Positions 21,984 to 33,746 of a stretch of DNA of 64,000 bases are shown here, piece after piece. Every line of letters begins with the position of its first letter. Position 1 is the first letter of the stretch. Below the pieces are notes generated by a model. It saw only the letters and a program-made list of their open reading frames with translations. It did not search any database and had not been told where the DNA came from. Source of the DNA: Agrostemma githago (Eukaryota; Streptophyta; Magnoliopsida; Caryophyllales; Caryophyllaceae); assembly GCA_958450325.1 (NCBI GenBank), contig OY288243.1, forward strand, positions 63,100,606 through 63,164,605, read 5' to 3'. The translations under genes were made by a program, and so were the position numbers.

Positions 21984-23025
21984 CGATATTAGAAAGAAAA
22001 AAAACGTGATGAAGACCCGTATGAAACGGACCGACGATGCAAAAGGAAGAAAAAAACGAGAGGAAGAGAGAGAGAAAGGAGAAGACGGGATTTTGATTTA
22101 CACCCTCAACCTACATGCTTTACTTTCTCGGAACGGGACTCGTCTAGTTGTGGCTTAGGTACGGGAGTTTCGAGATTATATAGGAAGAGTTATGGTGGTT
22201 TATAATTGGGAATGGATTTGACGAGTTTTGCTCTCGGGTCTTTGACGAGTTTTGATCTCGGGATTGTGTACGATTAGGGAAGGGATTTGACGAGTTTTGC
22301 TCTCGGGTTTCCTAAAGGATATCTAAAGGAATGGGATTGTATGAGATTGTATCGCCTAGGATGTTTTGTGTGTTGTGTCTAGATGTGTGTTGTTGATTGT
22401 AATTGATGTATATCGATGTGTGAGAGGGTCCTATTTATAGGAGAGGTCCTTGATTGAAGCTAGAAGAGGTAATCTTGCTTGGGTGACAAGAAATACCGGT
22501 TAGGATAGGAAAGGTAAGCAATTTGAGAGGAACGAGGATTCCGTTTCTTGGTGGGGAAGGCATGGAACCCGGCTGGACAAAGAGTACTCGGCCAAGGACA
22601 CTTCGTGCTCAGTCGGATGCTCGGGTAGATTCCTACTGGGAATCGAATTCTATCTTTAACGGATTTGTTTAATATTTTTTGTAGCTGATTTTTGTAGTGT
22701 TTGAGCTCAAACAGGACTCGTGGGGTGACTCGGCTGATTTCTATTCCTCGGAAAATATCTTTGACCGGGTTTTAACTCGGTCGCTAAAAGACGGTTTTGC
22801 CCTCGGTGTTGGATTCGACCCAAATTAGTCTTATTTGACTCGAAATGACCTACTGGGCCTGAATTTGAGGTTGGTTTTGTGAGGTTTGTACTCCGTAAAA
22901 AGTCCAAGCCAAATGCCAATGATTTCGAGCCCATATTCGAGTACGTTAAAGCATGTTTGCGTCCGATCATCATCGGGTGTTCTTTGGAAACTGCTATAGA
23001 CACCGACCAAATGTGGGTGTCTACA
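21984..23025 (-). repeat. right LTR of L1, part 2
   Basis: Nearly identical to 6861-7910; ends GTGTCTACA at 23025. The TAT before it is the second copy of the CACTA target duplication. Confidence 0.9.
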
Positions 23026-24904
23026 GGGATACTCAGAAACCGTTCAAGTCAACTTTAATCCTTAGCCTGCTCAAAGCTGAGTGACATGGAGACCTAAAGA
23101 TAGAGACTTATACCCTTAAGCATTCCATGTCTAGAATGACTCTCATTGCCAATGGTTTCAGACATCCGGAAACCGTAGATTCTGAGAAAGGCGTGAGGGT
23201 ATGTATTTGGAAGCCAACGTCCGATAGACATCAACACCAAATCCCGCCTGCACGTAGCGGCCTCTACTAATAAATCGATGGGCTGATAACTTCGTTCTGA
23301 TTGTGGCGTAAATGCGATAATATACGTTGTTTTAACCCTATGCCTTTGCTACGTCACTTGTTTAAGGATAAGTAAGTTTGTCATTGAAGTAAGTGTTTTT
23401 ACATTCTTTGCATGCGATTTCACGTGACAAGCAGGCCATGAAAAGATGCACGTAGGAGAGTAGAGAGTACTAGATAGTATTCGTATTAGCAAATCAGTTT
23501 TAACGTGATAATACGAATATTAGTCATTCTCGTGGTATACCTTACTTGGTATTCTGCTTATGGTGCGTCAGTTCGACATTAATAAGAATGCGTCGAACAC
23601 ATGTGAGGGGTGAGCATCGAGATTAATACGGGACTGGACCACGCTTGTTCATTTTTAGTTTGTTTACATTTTGGATTTCGTGTTAGGTGATTTAGCATGC
23701 GATTATGGTCATAAAAGCGATAAATCATACGAAAGCGATAAAATGTGAAATATAAGTAAATCACATTGTATGAGGAGTTTCACCCTCAGAATGTACACTA
23801 AATGAAGTACGATGTGTAGGCGATCAAGAATGGGTCTTGTGACTACTCGGATTCGATTTAGGTGTTTTAGTACTTGAGGTTGAAGTTGTGGACGTTACGT
23901 ATGTTATAAGAGTTGGTCTCGACTGGGCTGAACAGGAGTAAGGGCTATATACCACTTGGAGTGCAAGTGATGGACGCGTAGTGGAATTAGTATCCATATA
24001 GGTCAGACTCAACGTTATCGAAATGCATAATTAAAGTGCGATATGTAAAGTTTGGTTTAGTTGACAACCTAGTGACGATATTGACTTTGACGGGGTGATC
24101 CTCCTAGCGTCCTGTGGTGATTCCGGCAGAGCTTCGCTACGGTGAGGCAAGTCGACGAGCCAACACAAGTGCCCTTTTTTTGTTCTTGTCGAGTCAAGAA
24201 TTCGAGGAACTACGAAGAGAAGTGTTGATTCGTGGAATGCGAATTGAAGAGAAAACGATTGAGTGGATCATACCTAATGTCGGAGTGCGACACTATAGAA
24301 GAGTTGCAAGTTATGTGGAGCTCATAGAGGGAGAAGAAATTTTTGATTGTGTCGATTATGAGCGGAGGTAGGGGGTATACATAGTTTTTATCGTAGTTCA
24401 ATCCGAGATTTCAGGCGCCACACGTCATGCGACCCAGATTTGGGACGTTTGGCTTCGGGGGATGGGGAATTCAGGCGCCTGAGGGGAGGCGGTTGAGATT
24501 TCGAAGATCCGATTTGAAAAGTTTCCAAAGCGGAGATTATACGTGATCTTTGCATTGCTTGGACGCTAAGACTTCGTCCTATGCTCTAGTGCATGCGCCG
24601 TTGGGCCTTGCGCGCGTCCCGAGGCTCGACTTGGCCTGACGCGCTTACTCGAGTTTGACTTTACGTGTTTTAGGACCGATTCGGAGCCCCCGAGTCAGAA
24701 TTGACTCTAATTAGTGTCGACGCGACCGTAATGACGCGACTAAGACCGTCTTGATGTTGAATTAATTTTTTCGAGTAATTATTTGATCCTTTCTATAGAA
24801 AAACCGTCTAAAACATCGTAAATCATGTCACGTTGCAATCCGATCATCATCGGGTGTTTGTCGGGCACTCCTGCAGCCACCTGGTTCAAATCTGGGTGTC
24901 TACA
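23026..24904 (-). repeat. LTR-like sequence of L2, relative of L1
   Basis: It ends TGGGTGTCTACA at 24904, like L1, and shares TCCGATCATCATCGGGTGTT with the L1 LTR and GACATCCGGAAACC/GCGGCCTCTACTAA with 5862-5995. It abuts the L1 LTR directly at 23025/23026. No protein frame I can support; the frame at 24114-24371 has no recognisable motif. Confidence 0.6.
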
Positions 24905-24920
24905 TAAGTCCCCACTTTGA
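24905..24920 (-). other. polypurine tract of L2
   Basis: Minus-strand CAAAGTGGGGACTTA directly before TGTAGACACC, parallel to L1. Downstream sequence TGACTGAGGCTTGGACAAGG is also shared with L1 (7923). Confidence 0.65.
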
Positions 24921-25329
24921 CTGAGGCTTGGACAAGGTGAAAGTCAAAGTATAGCCACCCAGGTCAATCGAGGATTACGACCTGATGGCTGTCCGCTCGG
25001 GTCGTTTTAAGTCCGTTGGACTACGTACTAAAGCTTGTCAGCCAAGGTTTAGAAATTATTCCTGACCTCCTCGCATGCGGTTGCTTGTTGAAGTTTTGAT
25101 TCAGATTTGCTTACTTTGAAGGGCTATTGTAGTTGACTAATGCTTCGTTCATAAATCCCATGTTTGAGTCTCTCCCTGGCCTTTGTGTTTGTATTCTTTG
25201 GAATAGGTCCCCACTATTCATGGACTTTGTATTTTAATTGAAGTGGACCCCGTGCTTGAATCTACTTCTGAGTAACTGAAACTTGGTGAGATGAACCCCT
25301 TGTAATAAGTCCTTCTTGGGTAACTTGGT
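24921..25329 (-). other. L2 internal region, start
   Basis: Shares its first about 100 bp with the L1 internal region (AATCGAGGATTA, GACCTG). No gene seen. Confidence 0.5.
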
Positions 25330-25580
25330 TTTGATTTAATCCCTTGCGGGTGGCTGCGTTGAATTGTATAAATCCCTTGCGGGTGGCTGTCTTTGTATAT
25401 CGTATAAATCCCTCTCGGGTGGCTGTCTTTGTGTATTGTATAAATCCCTTTCGGGTGGACGTCCTTGTATATTGTATAAATCCCTCTTAGGTGGATGTTT
25501 TTGTATATTATATTAATTCCTTTAGGATGACTGTCCTTGTATATTGTATAAATCCCTTTCGGGTGGCTGTCTTTGTATAT
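25330..25580. repeat. tandem repeat, about 40-45-bp unit, in L2
   Basis: Units such as AAATCCCTTGCGGGTGGCTG followed by TCTTTGTATATTGTAT recur about six times with drift (GTGGACGTCC, GTGGATGTTT). Minus-strand frames over it are repeat translations. Confidence 0.85.
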
Positions 25581-26005
25581 TACATTCTTTGGAACAAATT
25601 CTTGTCTATTCATGGACTTTGCATATTGTACTTTTTGAGATAGATTCTGACTACCTTTGGCCTTTGCATATTGTACTCTTTGTAACAGATTTCTGTCTAT
25701 TCCTGAACTTTGCATATTGTACTCTTTGAGATAAATTTTGACTATCTCTGGCCTTTGCCTATTTTTATTCTTTGGAACAGATTCCTGTCTGTTCCTGGAC
25801 TTTTGTGTATTGTACTCTTTGAGATAGATTCTGACTATCTCTGGCCTTTGCGTATTGTATTCTTTGGAACAGATTCCCGTTTGTTCTTGGACTTTGCATA
25901 TTGTACTCTTTGAGATAGATTCTGACTATCTCTGGCCTTTGCGTATTGTATTCTTTGGAACAGATTCTTGTCTGTTCCTGGACTTTGCATATTGCTGAGT
26001 GGATA
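25581..26005. repeat. tandem repeat, about 85-bp unit, in L2
   Basis: About five units, each with TTCTTTGGAACAGATTC, then TTCCTGGACTTTGCATATTG, TACTCTTTGAGATAGATTCT and GACTATCTCTGGCCTTTGC. It is a different unit from the preceding array. Open frames on either strand are repeat artefacts. Confidence 0.88.
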
Positions 26006-27845
26006 CACGGTCTTCTTTTGTATTTGTATTTGCATTTGCATTTTGATATTTCCTGGGATCGTTGCATAAACTCTTGGCGAGTGTTTAATTGTGTTTGTAT
26101 AGCTTCTTGCTTCATGCTCTTTTGCATTTTCGACTGGGGTTCATGATTTTCCGCTGGGGATGTAGGTTGGTTGCTTTGGATTGAAGATTTGTTGGGGTAG
26201 TTGATTCGTATTTGCAATTTTGTCGAAGGGTTTGCTACTTGAACTCGGTATTGTGAGAATGGTTTGAATCAGTGAGTACCGCTGAGGATTTTTGTTGGTT
26301 TGCATAACGGGCTGTGCCGGCTTACGAGGTGCTCTGCTGGGGAAGTAGTATAGTTCGGATGGCTCTGCTGGGGATGGCAACGTTGTTTGCTTATTGTTTC
26401 TTTGCTAATTGACGAGTGTACGTCCTTCGGGTATTGGGGATTGTTACCGGATTAAATTGACTTTGCCTTACGCTATAAGGTTAGGCGCTTGTGCCCGGGC
26501 AACCTAATACAGAGGCGCCTGGGTGCTAGTGTTGCAGAAAAGGGGCGCCAACAAGAAGGCGGTTGTAGTCTGCTTTTGTTTAGTTTAGTTTATTCGTATT
26601 TATCGTATTTTTTGTAGAATTTGGTACTGCTTTTGTTTGTTTTTCTCTTATAGGTACGTGTTCGTGAATAAAGAGATCGAGTCAAAGCAATCCGAGTCAA
26701 AACCATCTTTGACCAAGACCAATTACCCCTTAATCCATTTCTATCCTAATCTACCAAACTAACCCATCCTCCACTCTCAATCTGGCCCATTTACACTAAT
26801 GACCCAACACAAACCCCATAACCAAATTCAACCCAACCCATTTCATACAAACCCAATTCCAATCACCTAATCAAGGTCAAATCCGACTTTGACGTTGACT
26901 AACCCATCTCCCTCAAACTCGATCCATTAATCCCCATAACCGCTCCGGCGAACCTCCGTCAACTGACCATCTGCTCCGACCTTAGCTCCGTTTTCCGGCC
27001 AAAACTCCGACGACCTTCTCCACCCATTCAACCTCCTCCCTCCATTGACCATTAATGAACCCACCTTCATTTCCCTCCTACTCAACCGCGCACCAGCTTC
27101 AATGGGGCAACCACTGACCATCACCATCAAACACCACCCCGTTCTCCATACTGCTCCGGCAAACACCACACACCACCATACTCCCTCAATCGACACATCC
27201 CCCAGTCACGAAACCAACACCACCATAACCGACCACAACCTTTATCCCAACCTCCGGCGAGCTTCGCCGTCGACCTACAAGCAGCCCCAGATTCCGGCAA
27301 ACCCCCGGCATCCATACACGACCTCCATCCTCCTGCAACTCCGACGAGCGTCAACCACAGCACAGCGCCAGCCCGGATTCTGGCTCCTGCGAGCTTCGCC
27401 TTCTTCGGCGAGCCAGAGCCCCCACATCGCGACAACCACCAGCAGGCAGCAGCAACAACTTCCTCCGTCTTGATACTCCGTTACAACCACGCGCCACCAG
27501 CAGAACAACCAACACCAGCAGTCTGCTCCTCGACTCTGTTCTCCGGCGACCCAGACCCAGCTCCGGCAGACAATCGCCGGCGTCGACCACCAACTCCGGT
27601 GGCGATCCGGCTCAACCCGGATCCAAGTTCGGGAATTAGAAATCGACATTGAATGAAGACTTGAAGAAACTAAGTCGGAATGGTCGGGCAAAATTGGAAT
27701 AACCGCGGTATGGGTTACGCAAAAATCCGCGGGGTAAAGTTTCGCCAGATGGAAGTCATTGGGTGAAACTGAGTTTATGTGTGATGGGCTACTAACTTTA
27801 CTTGGGCCTAGAGTGGAGTTTTCTTAGGGTTTTAATTTCTATCTT
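26006..27845. other. non-coding, C-rich stretch of unclear origin
   Basis: 26006-26660 continues L2 (CCGCTGGGGA phrases). 26690-27640 is strongly C/A-rich on the plus strand, with many CTCCGGCGA and CCAACCCA words, and gives long but low-complexity frames on both strands. 27640-27845 ends in an AT-rich tract. The composition resembles leader or LTR sequence of large retrotransposons. I find no supported gene. Confidence 0.5.
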
Positions 27846-27864
27846 TATATATATATATATATAT
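27846..27864. repeat. (TA)n microsatellite left of E3
   Basis: About 19 bp of TA repeats, then GAGAGGGCTTAAGG, the start of element E3. Confidence 0.9.
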
Positions 27865-28328
27865 AGAGAGGGCTTAAGGGGAGTTAGCAACTCTCCAAGA
27901 GTTGCTTAGTGTTGATTCCATCCATTCATCCTAAGATGGATGAGATTCAATTATAAAAAAGGAAGGGGGGCGGGGAAGATAGTAAACTGACACAACAGTA
28001 GTGAAGAGAGGGAAACATCTCCTCACCCAAATTAATCCCTACATTACTTTCCTCATACCCTTCCCAATCCCCTCATTTTCAATTCATTTTCCAACTCAAT
28101 TTATCTCTCTCTAATAAAACCCTAACAAATAATCTCCATTAATAACTCCGATCATACTCTGTCAACTACTCCGACCATACTACGTTTTTAAAACAACATA
28201 CTCCGTCAGTAACTTCGATCATCATACGAAGGTATCTTCATCTTCATCTTCATGCTTCTTTTTATTTTTCATACATTTTTTTTTATTTGATATTTATAAA
28301 ATTATTCATCTTCATTATCTACAAAAAA

Positions 28329-28375
28329 AAGAACAACTTCATCTTTAAGATGAAGTTTGAAGATGAAGTTGTTCT
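28329..28375. repeat. perfect-type hairpin in E3
   Basis: GAACAACTTCATCTTTAA and, inverted, TTGAAGATGAAGTTGTTC around a short loop. Very strong local stem. Confidence 0.75.
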
Positions 28376-28515
28376 TTTCTTGTGGGATGAATGAAGGTTG
28401 AAGATGAAGATGAACAAGTCATTTAGTTGTATAGTCACACTCATTATGTTGTAGAATCACGCAGCTGTACACTCATTGTAGTCACATATTCAGTTGTATA
28501 GTCACACTAATTATG

Positions 28516-28717
28516 TTGCATAGTCACACTCGTTATGTTGTAGAATCACTCAGCAGTAGCATGCCTTGGGATTAAGGTATCATGCGTTTAATCATCTTCA
28601 TGTTCATCTTCATGCTTGTTTTATGAAGATAAAGATGATTAAACGCATGATACCCTAATCCCAAGGTATTCTACAGCTACGTGATTCTACAACATGATGA
28701 GTGTGACTATGCAACAT
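28516..28717. repeat. long hairpin in E3 (about 85-bp arms)
   Basis: The left arm runs from TAGTCACACTCGTTATGTTG through CCTTGGGATTAAGGTATCAT to GATTAAT-like sequence. The right arm carries the inverse of each part in order (GATTAAACGCATGATACC, AATCCCAAGG, GATGAGTGTGACTA). A related single arm recurs at about 30420-30500. Confidence 0.8.
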
Positions 28718-29522
28718 AATGAGTATAACTATACAACTGAAAGTGTGTGACTATACAACTTAAGGTGTGACGTTTTTCAGGTATTTTTTTTATCTACATT
28801 CAAGATTCCACGTTCGTCAAATCCCTACTTCCGAACCTCGACGATTTTCAGGTATTTGTTTTTATCTTTTTAGAGCATCTTTAAAATAATTAATCATCCT
28901 CATCCTAATGCTTGTTTTATTTTTCATTCCTTCTTTTTTTTGGTATTATAATATTATTTATCTTCATTATTCACAAAAAAAATAAAGGTTGAATATGAAT
29001 GAATGAAGGTTGAATATTTAATGAATGTTTAAATAATTTGTTCTGAATCGTATGTATAATCATCTTTCTAATTATGAATGTGACTTTGCTAATGATGATT
29101 GAAGAATAATTGATTGTATGACTTTTATTTTCCATTTTACGGTTTCAGTTTTGTAGTCACACACTTTAGGTTGTATAGTCGAACAATTGATGTTGTATAG
29201 GCACACTCATTCTTGCAGTGATTAGTGTATGTAATCATCTTTGCTAATGATGATTGAAGTATAAATAAGTACGAGTATAATTTAGTTGTATAGTCACAGA
29301 TATTATGTTGTATAGTCATACAGTACAGTTGAAGTTGTATAGTCATACTCGTTAGGTTGTAGGATCACAGTCATTATGTTGTAGGATCACACTGTTTATG
29401 TTGTATAGTCACACAGTTAAAGTTTCATTATGCTTTACAATCATACAGTTGTACAGTCATTGTAGTCACATACTCAGTTGTGTTGTGTGATTTAGATTGA
29501 TTGTGTGTTTTGTTGCAGTGAA

Positions 29523-29675
29523 ATGGTTGGTGGAAAGAGGAATGTTGGTAAATGGGGCGGTGGGAGAAAGAAGGTCGTGGAAGATACAACGACCGACCAC
29601 GTAATTGGACAATGTATTGTTGCGCACGTACCGGAGACCATTATTGTTAAACTCATGAGTATTTATATAGGATAA
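29523..29675 (+). CDS. 50-aa ORF in E3, unknown
   Basis: MVGGKRNVGKWGGGRKKVVE, then TTTDHVIGQCIVAHVP, ending at TAA 29675. A TTGTTGCAG splice-acceptor-like sequence lies just upstream, so it may be a terminal exon. The Lys/Gly-rich start suggests nucleic-acid binding. It is the only part of E3 outside the repeat arrays that looks protein-like. I do not recognise it. Confidence 0.3.
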   Translation: MVGGKRNVGKWGGGRKKVVEDTTTDHVIGQCIVAHVPETIIVKLMSIYIG

Positions 29676-31187
29676 AATATTTGCTTTAGGATAAACGTAC
29701 TATATGTAAAGGATGCTTGGTGGGTTAGACTGTTTTTATGTTTGACGTACTATAGGTAAAGGATGGACTTTTTCTAATGTAAATATATTTTCATCGTTAT
29801 TTTCTGGTTCCATAATTAATCACGCGAGGTCTATAGCAAAATCACTTATCCTTTCACCTTTAAAACCACGCAGCTGTGCACCAATTGGTTTGTAGTCAAA
29901 AGTAATCGCATTTGTATAGTCACATTCGCCTTGTTGTATAGTTACACTCGCTATGTTGTATAGTCACACTGCTAATATTGTATAATTGGGACAGATTTTG
30001 GTTTTTTATTTTGTATAGTCACACTCGTCATGCAGTAGAATCACACTCATTATGTTGTAGAATCACACTCATTTTGTGCGTAATGTTAAACGTCAACATA
30101 ATGAGTGTGACTATACATCATAATGAGTGTGACTATACAATTAAAAGTGTGTGACCTTGCAATTCTGTAAGAACATTACGCACAAAATGAGTTGTTCTTT
30201 TTTTAATTAAAATGTTTTTACAGTCAATCAAAATAATATTTCTAACTAGAACATACATTAATTAGAATGTTTTTTTTGTTGAAAGAATGAAGTTGGAAGA
30301 TGAAGTTGCTCTTTTTTTGGATGAACGAATCTTAAAGATGAAGAAATTGTTCTTTTTTTTGTTTGATGAATCGAAGTCGCTCATTTTACGTCTAACAATC
30401 ACCTATTGTAATATTTGTGATTAAACGAATTATACCTTAATCCAAGGTATTCTACAGCTGCGTGATTCTACCACACAGCGAGTGTGACTATACAGCATGA
30501 TGAGTGTGACTATACAACTGAATATGTGACTACAATGAGTGTACAACTGCGTGATTCTACAACATAATGAGTGTGACTATGCAACCTAATGAGTGTAACT
30601 ATACAACTGAAACGGTGTGACCTTGCAATTCTGTAAGAACATTACGCATGATGAAGATGATGATAGGATGAAGATGATGATGTTCTACAAACTTCCATCA
30701 TTCATCAAGCTTGAGGATGAAGATGTTCTTATTTTTTGTTGGATAAATGAAGCTTGAAGATGAAGAAACTTTTTTTTGTAGAATGAATGAATTTTGAAGA
30801 TGAGGATGTTTTCTTTTTGTTGAATGAATGAATGGATCTTGAAGATGATGATGCTTTTTTTTGTTCGATTGATGAAGATGAAGATGAGAGAGCATCAAGT
30901 TGAAGATGATGATGCTTTATTTTGTTCGATTAAATGAAGATGAAGATGAGAGAGCTTTTTTGTTCGATTAAATGAAGATCGAGAGAGCATCAAATTGTAA
31001 GGAGTGAGAGTAATTGTAAGAAGTGAGAGTTTGATTGAGAGGAAGTTTGCTTTTCTCTCTCCACTGCTGTGTCAGTTTACTGACACTCCTTTTTTTTTAC
31101 ATCATCCATCTAAGCCATCCATCCAACCCAAGATCAAGGATCAACAACAACTTCCCAACTTTCCAATCCACACCCAACTCCCTTGAT

Positions 31188-31189
<2 letters not shown>

Positions 31190-31223
<34 letters not shown>

Positions 31224-31235
31224 TATATATATATA
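31190..31235. repeat. (TA)n microsatellite shared by E3 and A
   Basis: About 45 bp of TA repeats with one AGA interruption; both neighbouring elements end in it. Confidence 0.93.
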
Positions 31236-31529
31236 GAGAGAGAGTAAGGCTCTTATGAGTCCTTTACTCTATATGAGTCCATGAGTCCTCATCCTATCCA
31301 TTGGATGAGATGAGGATGGACGGACAAGATTCATTGCATTTAAAAAAAAAAAGATTTACGTTCCTAAAATAGCTCCCAAGAATTTAGGAAACAATAACCC
31401 ACTTCATCACGTTCATTCATCATTCATCACATTCATTCATTCATTCATTCAACCTTGAAAAAAAAAAACCCTTTCTTCATCACGTTCATCCTTTCATTCA
31501 ATCAATATTGTGCTCGAAAACGCGTTACA

Positions 31530-32796
31530 ATGGATTCAATGCCAGCATCATCTTCTTCAACAATTGATAAGCAATCGATCGAGTATAACAATGGTGAGTT
31601 TCAATAATAATTTGACGTCAATTTTCATTGTTGCTATTACTTTCATTGTTGCGTTGTTTTTTAACGTCAATTTTGATGTTGATATTGCTTTCATTGCTAT
31701 TTCATTCATCATCTTTTCCGGTCAATGGTTAGTTGCTATCTCGATCTTTATAGGTTACAGGGTTTAAAATATGTTTCTTATTTAGGTTTTGCATGATATA
31801 CACTGATACTACCGTTTTGTTCTGTTTTAAGGCAGAAACGTCATTGAAGTACTGAGTTACAGCAACACTTATTTGCAATTACAGTAACACTTTGAACGTT
31901 TAGAAAAAGGATTTAGATGATGATGTTAAAGTAACATACTGTACTAGTTAGAGTAACACAACTTATTAATTGAAGTAACTCATTAGTTGCATGAGTGTAA
32001 CATTGATTAATTTTGTATTAAGGCAGAAACGTCATTGAAGTAACATACCGTCTGAGTTACAGTAACACTTAATTGCAATTACAGTAACACACTGAACGTT
32101 TAGAAAAAGGGTTTTGATGATGATGTTAAAGTAACATTCTGTACTAATAAGAGTGACAGAACTTGTTAATTGTAGTAATCCATTGGTTTCATTGGTGTAA
32201 CGTTGTTTAATTTGGTGCAGGTGGCATTGGCAAAGAAGCAAATGCACAGGACAATAGTGCAAAGGGTGAGATTTTATTCATTTGATTAATCGTGGATTAA
32301 TAACAGTGGTTCATCGCTCTTGTTTTAACTGAGATTCCAGATTTAACGTATGCTTCATTGATACTACCGTTTTGTTTTGTATTAACGCAGAAACGTCGTT
32401 GAAGTAACACACCTTCTGAGTTACAGTAACACTTAATTGCAATTACAGTAACACACCGGTCGTTTAGAAAAAAGGTTTTGATGATGATGTTAAAGTAACG
32501 TACTATATTAGTTAGAGTAACACAACTTATGAATTAAAGTAACACATAAGTCTCATATGTGTAACGTTGTTTAATCTTGTGCAGGTAGCGTTTGCCAAAA
32601 ACCGAATGCACAAGAATGGTGCAGAGATGTGGGTGAGGCTTTCACTCCGTACATGAAGCAAGTATTCGGAAAAATTGAAGAGGCGGTGGAATTTTACAAA
32701 ATCTACGCACTGGCTTGCGGATTTGATGCATGTGAGAAACCACACAATGATGTGCTACTAAACCACACAATGATGAGGATGAGGAGGACGAAGTAG
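31530..32796 (+). CDS. FAR1-like protein fragment, three exons
   Basis: Exon 1 (31530-31593) reads MDSMPASSSSTIDKQSIEYN, exon 2 is 32221-32265 and exon 3 starts at 32585. All have GT-AG borders and phases that join. Exon 3 reads EWCRDVGEAFTPYMKQVFG, then EEAVEFYKIYALACGFDACE, the start of a FAR1 DNA-binding domain (EEAxxFYxxYAxxxGF). It stops at 32796, where the zinc-binding part should continue. The +1 frame after 32768 encodes a long acidic tail (DEDEEDEVDEDIEGEE) ending at 32867, so a frameshift may have shortened it. FAR1 proteins bind DNA and derive from MULE transposases. Element B has an exon 1 of identical length. Confidence 0.65.
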
Positions 32797-33369
32797 ATGA
32801 AGACATCGAAGGAGAGGAAACTGAAGAAGACACCGAGGAGGACGAAGAGGAGGAACAAGTGTTTTGAGAATACTCGATTTTTTTGTCATTCTAAGAATTT
32901 TTTCTTTTTTTCTGGTTTACACGAAAAACTAATATCGTACGGATTTTTTGACACATAGTGTTGTGCTACATTGCAATTAACACTACATTTTATTTAATAC
33001 ATGTGTTTTTTGGAAAAGTAACATCTCATGTACTACTCGTCTGCTACAGTAACAGAAACAATACATTGAAGTAACTGAGGACAACATTTGTACCTTAAAA
33101 AACAATTTATAAGGCTTCTGGAATTGACTGTAATATCATTATAATAACACCATTGATCTCTTAGAGTAACATAATTTGTTCATTAGAGTAACATTTAGAG
33201 CAGAGTAATACCAGCAGAGTTTAACTAAAGTAATCCCCATAGTAATACAAGCAGAGTTTAACAGCTTCTTTCCATTGCTGATAGTCAAAATACCAATGCA
33301 CAAGTATCTAAAGAATACAAAACCATTAATTCGTAGTTAGAAAAGATGTGACATGATTCAGTAAAAACA

Positions 33370-33572
33370 TTATTTTTTTCGGCCCTTTGTTGTCTTCCTC
33401 TTGACCTTGACACCGTCAATGATCTTTTGTCTCGCGTCCGTATACTTGTCCATGTTTTCCAACAATAGCGACCACACCTTGTTCCTGTCTGCCAATAGAA
33501 GTGTGGCTGCAAGTTGGACCACCAAATATCGTCTGTTGACCTTCCTCTCGAGGTCTATGTGCATGTCTTCTG
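33370..33572 (-). CDS. possible terminal exon on the opposite strand of A
   Basis: After a TAATGCAG acceptor-like sequence the minus strand reads MHIDLERKVNRRYLVVQLAA, then LLENMDKYTDARQKIIDG and a Lys/Arg-rich end before a stop. It is helical-looking and resembles the C-terminal segment of FAR1-type proteins only in general character. It would converge on the FAR1-like gene. Its upstream exons, if any, were separated by the R1 insertion. A chance frame cannot be excluded. Confidence 0.3.
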
Positions 33573-33746
33573 CATTACAGTAACACGTCTTCTGCATTAC
33601 AGTAACACATTTTCTGCATTACAATAATGCATGGTCGTACATTACAGGGTGAGAGTTAGAGTAACACGTCTTCTGCACTACAGTAACACATGGTCGTCTT
33701 TGAAATAACACCATACATGTGACACAGTAACGAATCGACTTCTTAC

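Larger units (their letters stand above)
6744..23025 (-). mobile_element. L1: Ty3/gypsy-like LTR retrotransposon, gag only, split by a CACTA element
   Basis: Two near-identical LTRs (6744-7910, and 12031-12135 plus 21984-23025) flank an internal region at 7911-12030. In minus-strand sense each LTR starts TGTAGACACC, and a polypurine tract precedes the left LTR, so transcription runs leftward. The only coding trace is a frameshifted gag at about 10603-11432; protease, reverse transcriptase and integrase are absent. I find no matching 5-bp target duplication and no clear primer-binding site beside the right LTR, so the copy may be recombined or deleted. It is non-autonomous at best. Confidence 0.75.
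27865..31189. mobile_element. E3: (TA)n-flanked DNA element with AGTCACAC motif arrays
   Basis: About 3.3 kb between two (TA)n tracts. Ends share TAAGGGGAGTT/CAAGGGAGTT and, further in, AGTAAACTGACACAACAG (left) against AGTAAACTGACACAGCAG (right, inverted), so it has long imperfect TIRs. The interior is packed with copies, in both orientations, of a roughly 25-bp motif built around GTATAGTCACACTCATTATG, with several strong hairpins. Coding potential is limited to a 50-aa ORF at 29523-29675. Placement between elements A and the left microsatellite, and the TA flanks, suggest the same insertion preference as A and B. Superfamily assignment (MULE-like) is inference. Confidence 0.65.

Noticed and set aside
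24114..24371. 85-aa plus frame in L2
   Set aside because: Starts at GTG inside LTR-like sequence; no homology I recognise.
25218..26217. Frames of 60-165 aa with YTIYKDSHPKGI or QYAKARDSQNLSQ repeats
   Set aside because: Translations of the two L2 arrays; no start context, splice sites or family match.
26927..27691. Overlapping Pro/Thr-, Trp/Gly- and Arg-rich frames on both strands
   Set aside because: Low-complexity C-rich DNA that is open in several frames at once; no domain and alternative start codons.
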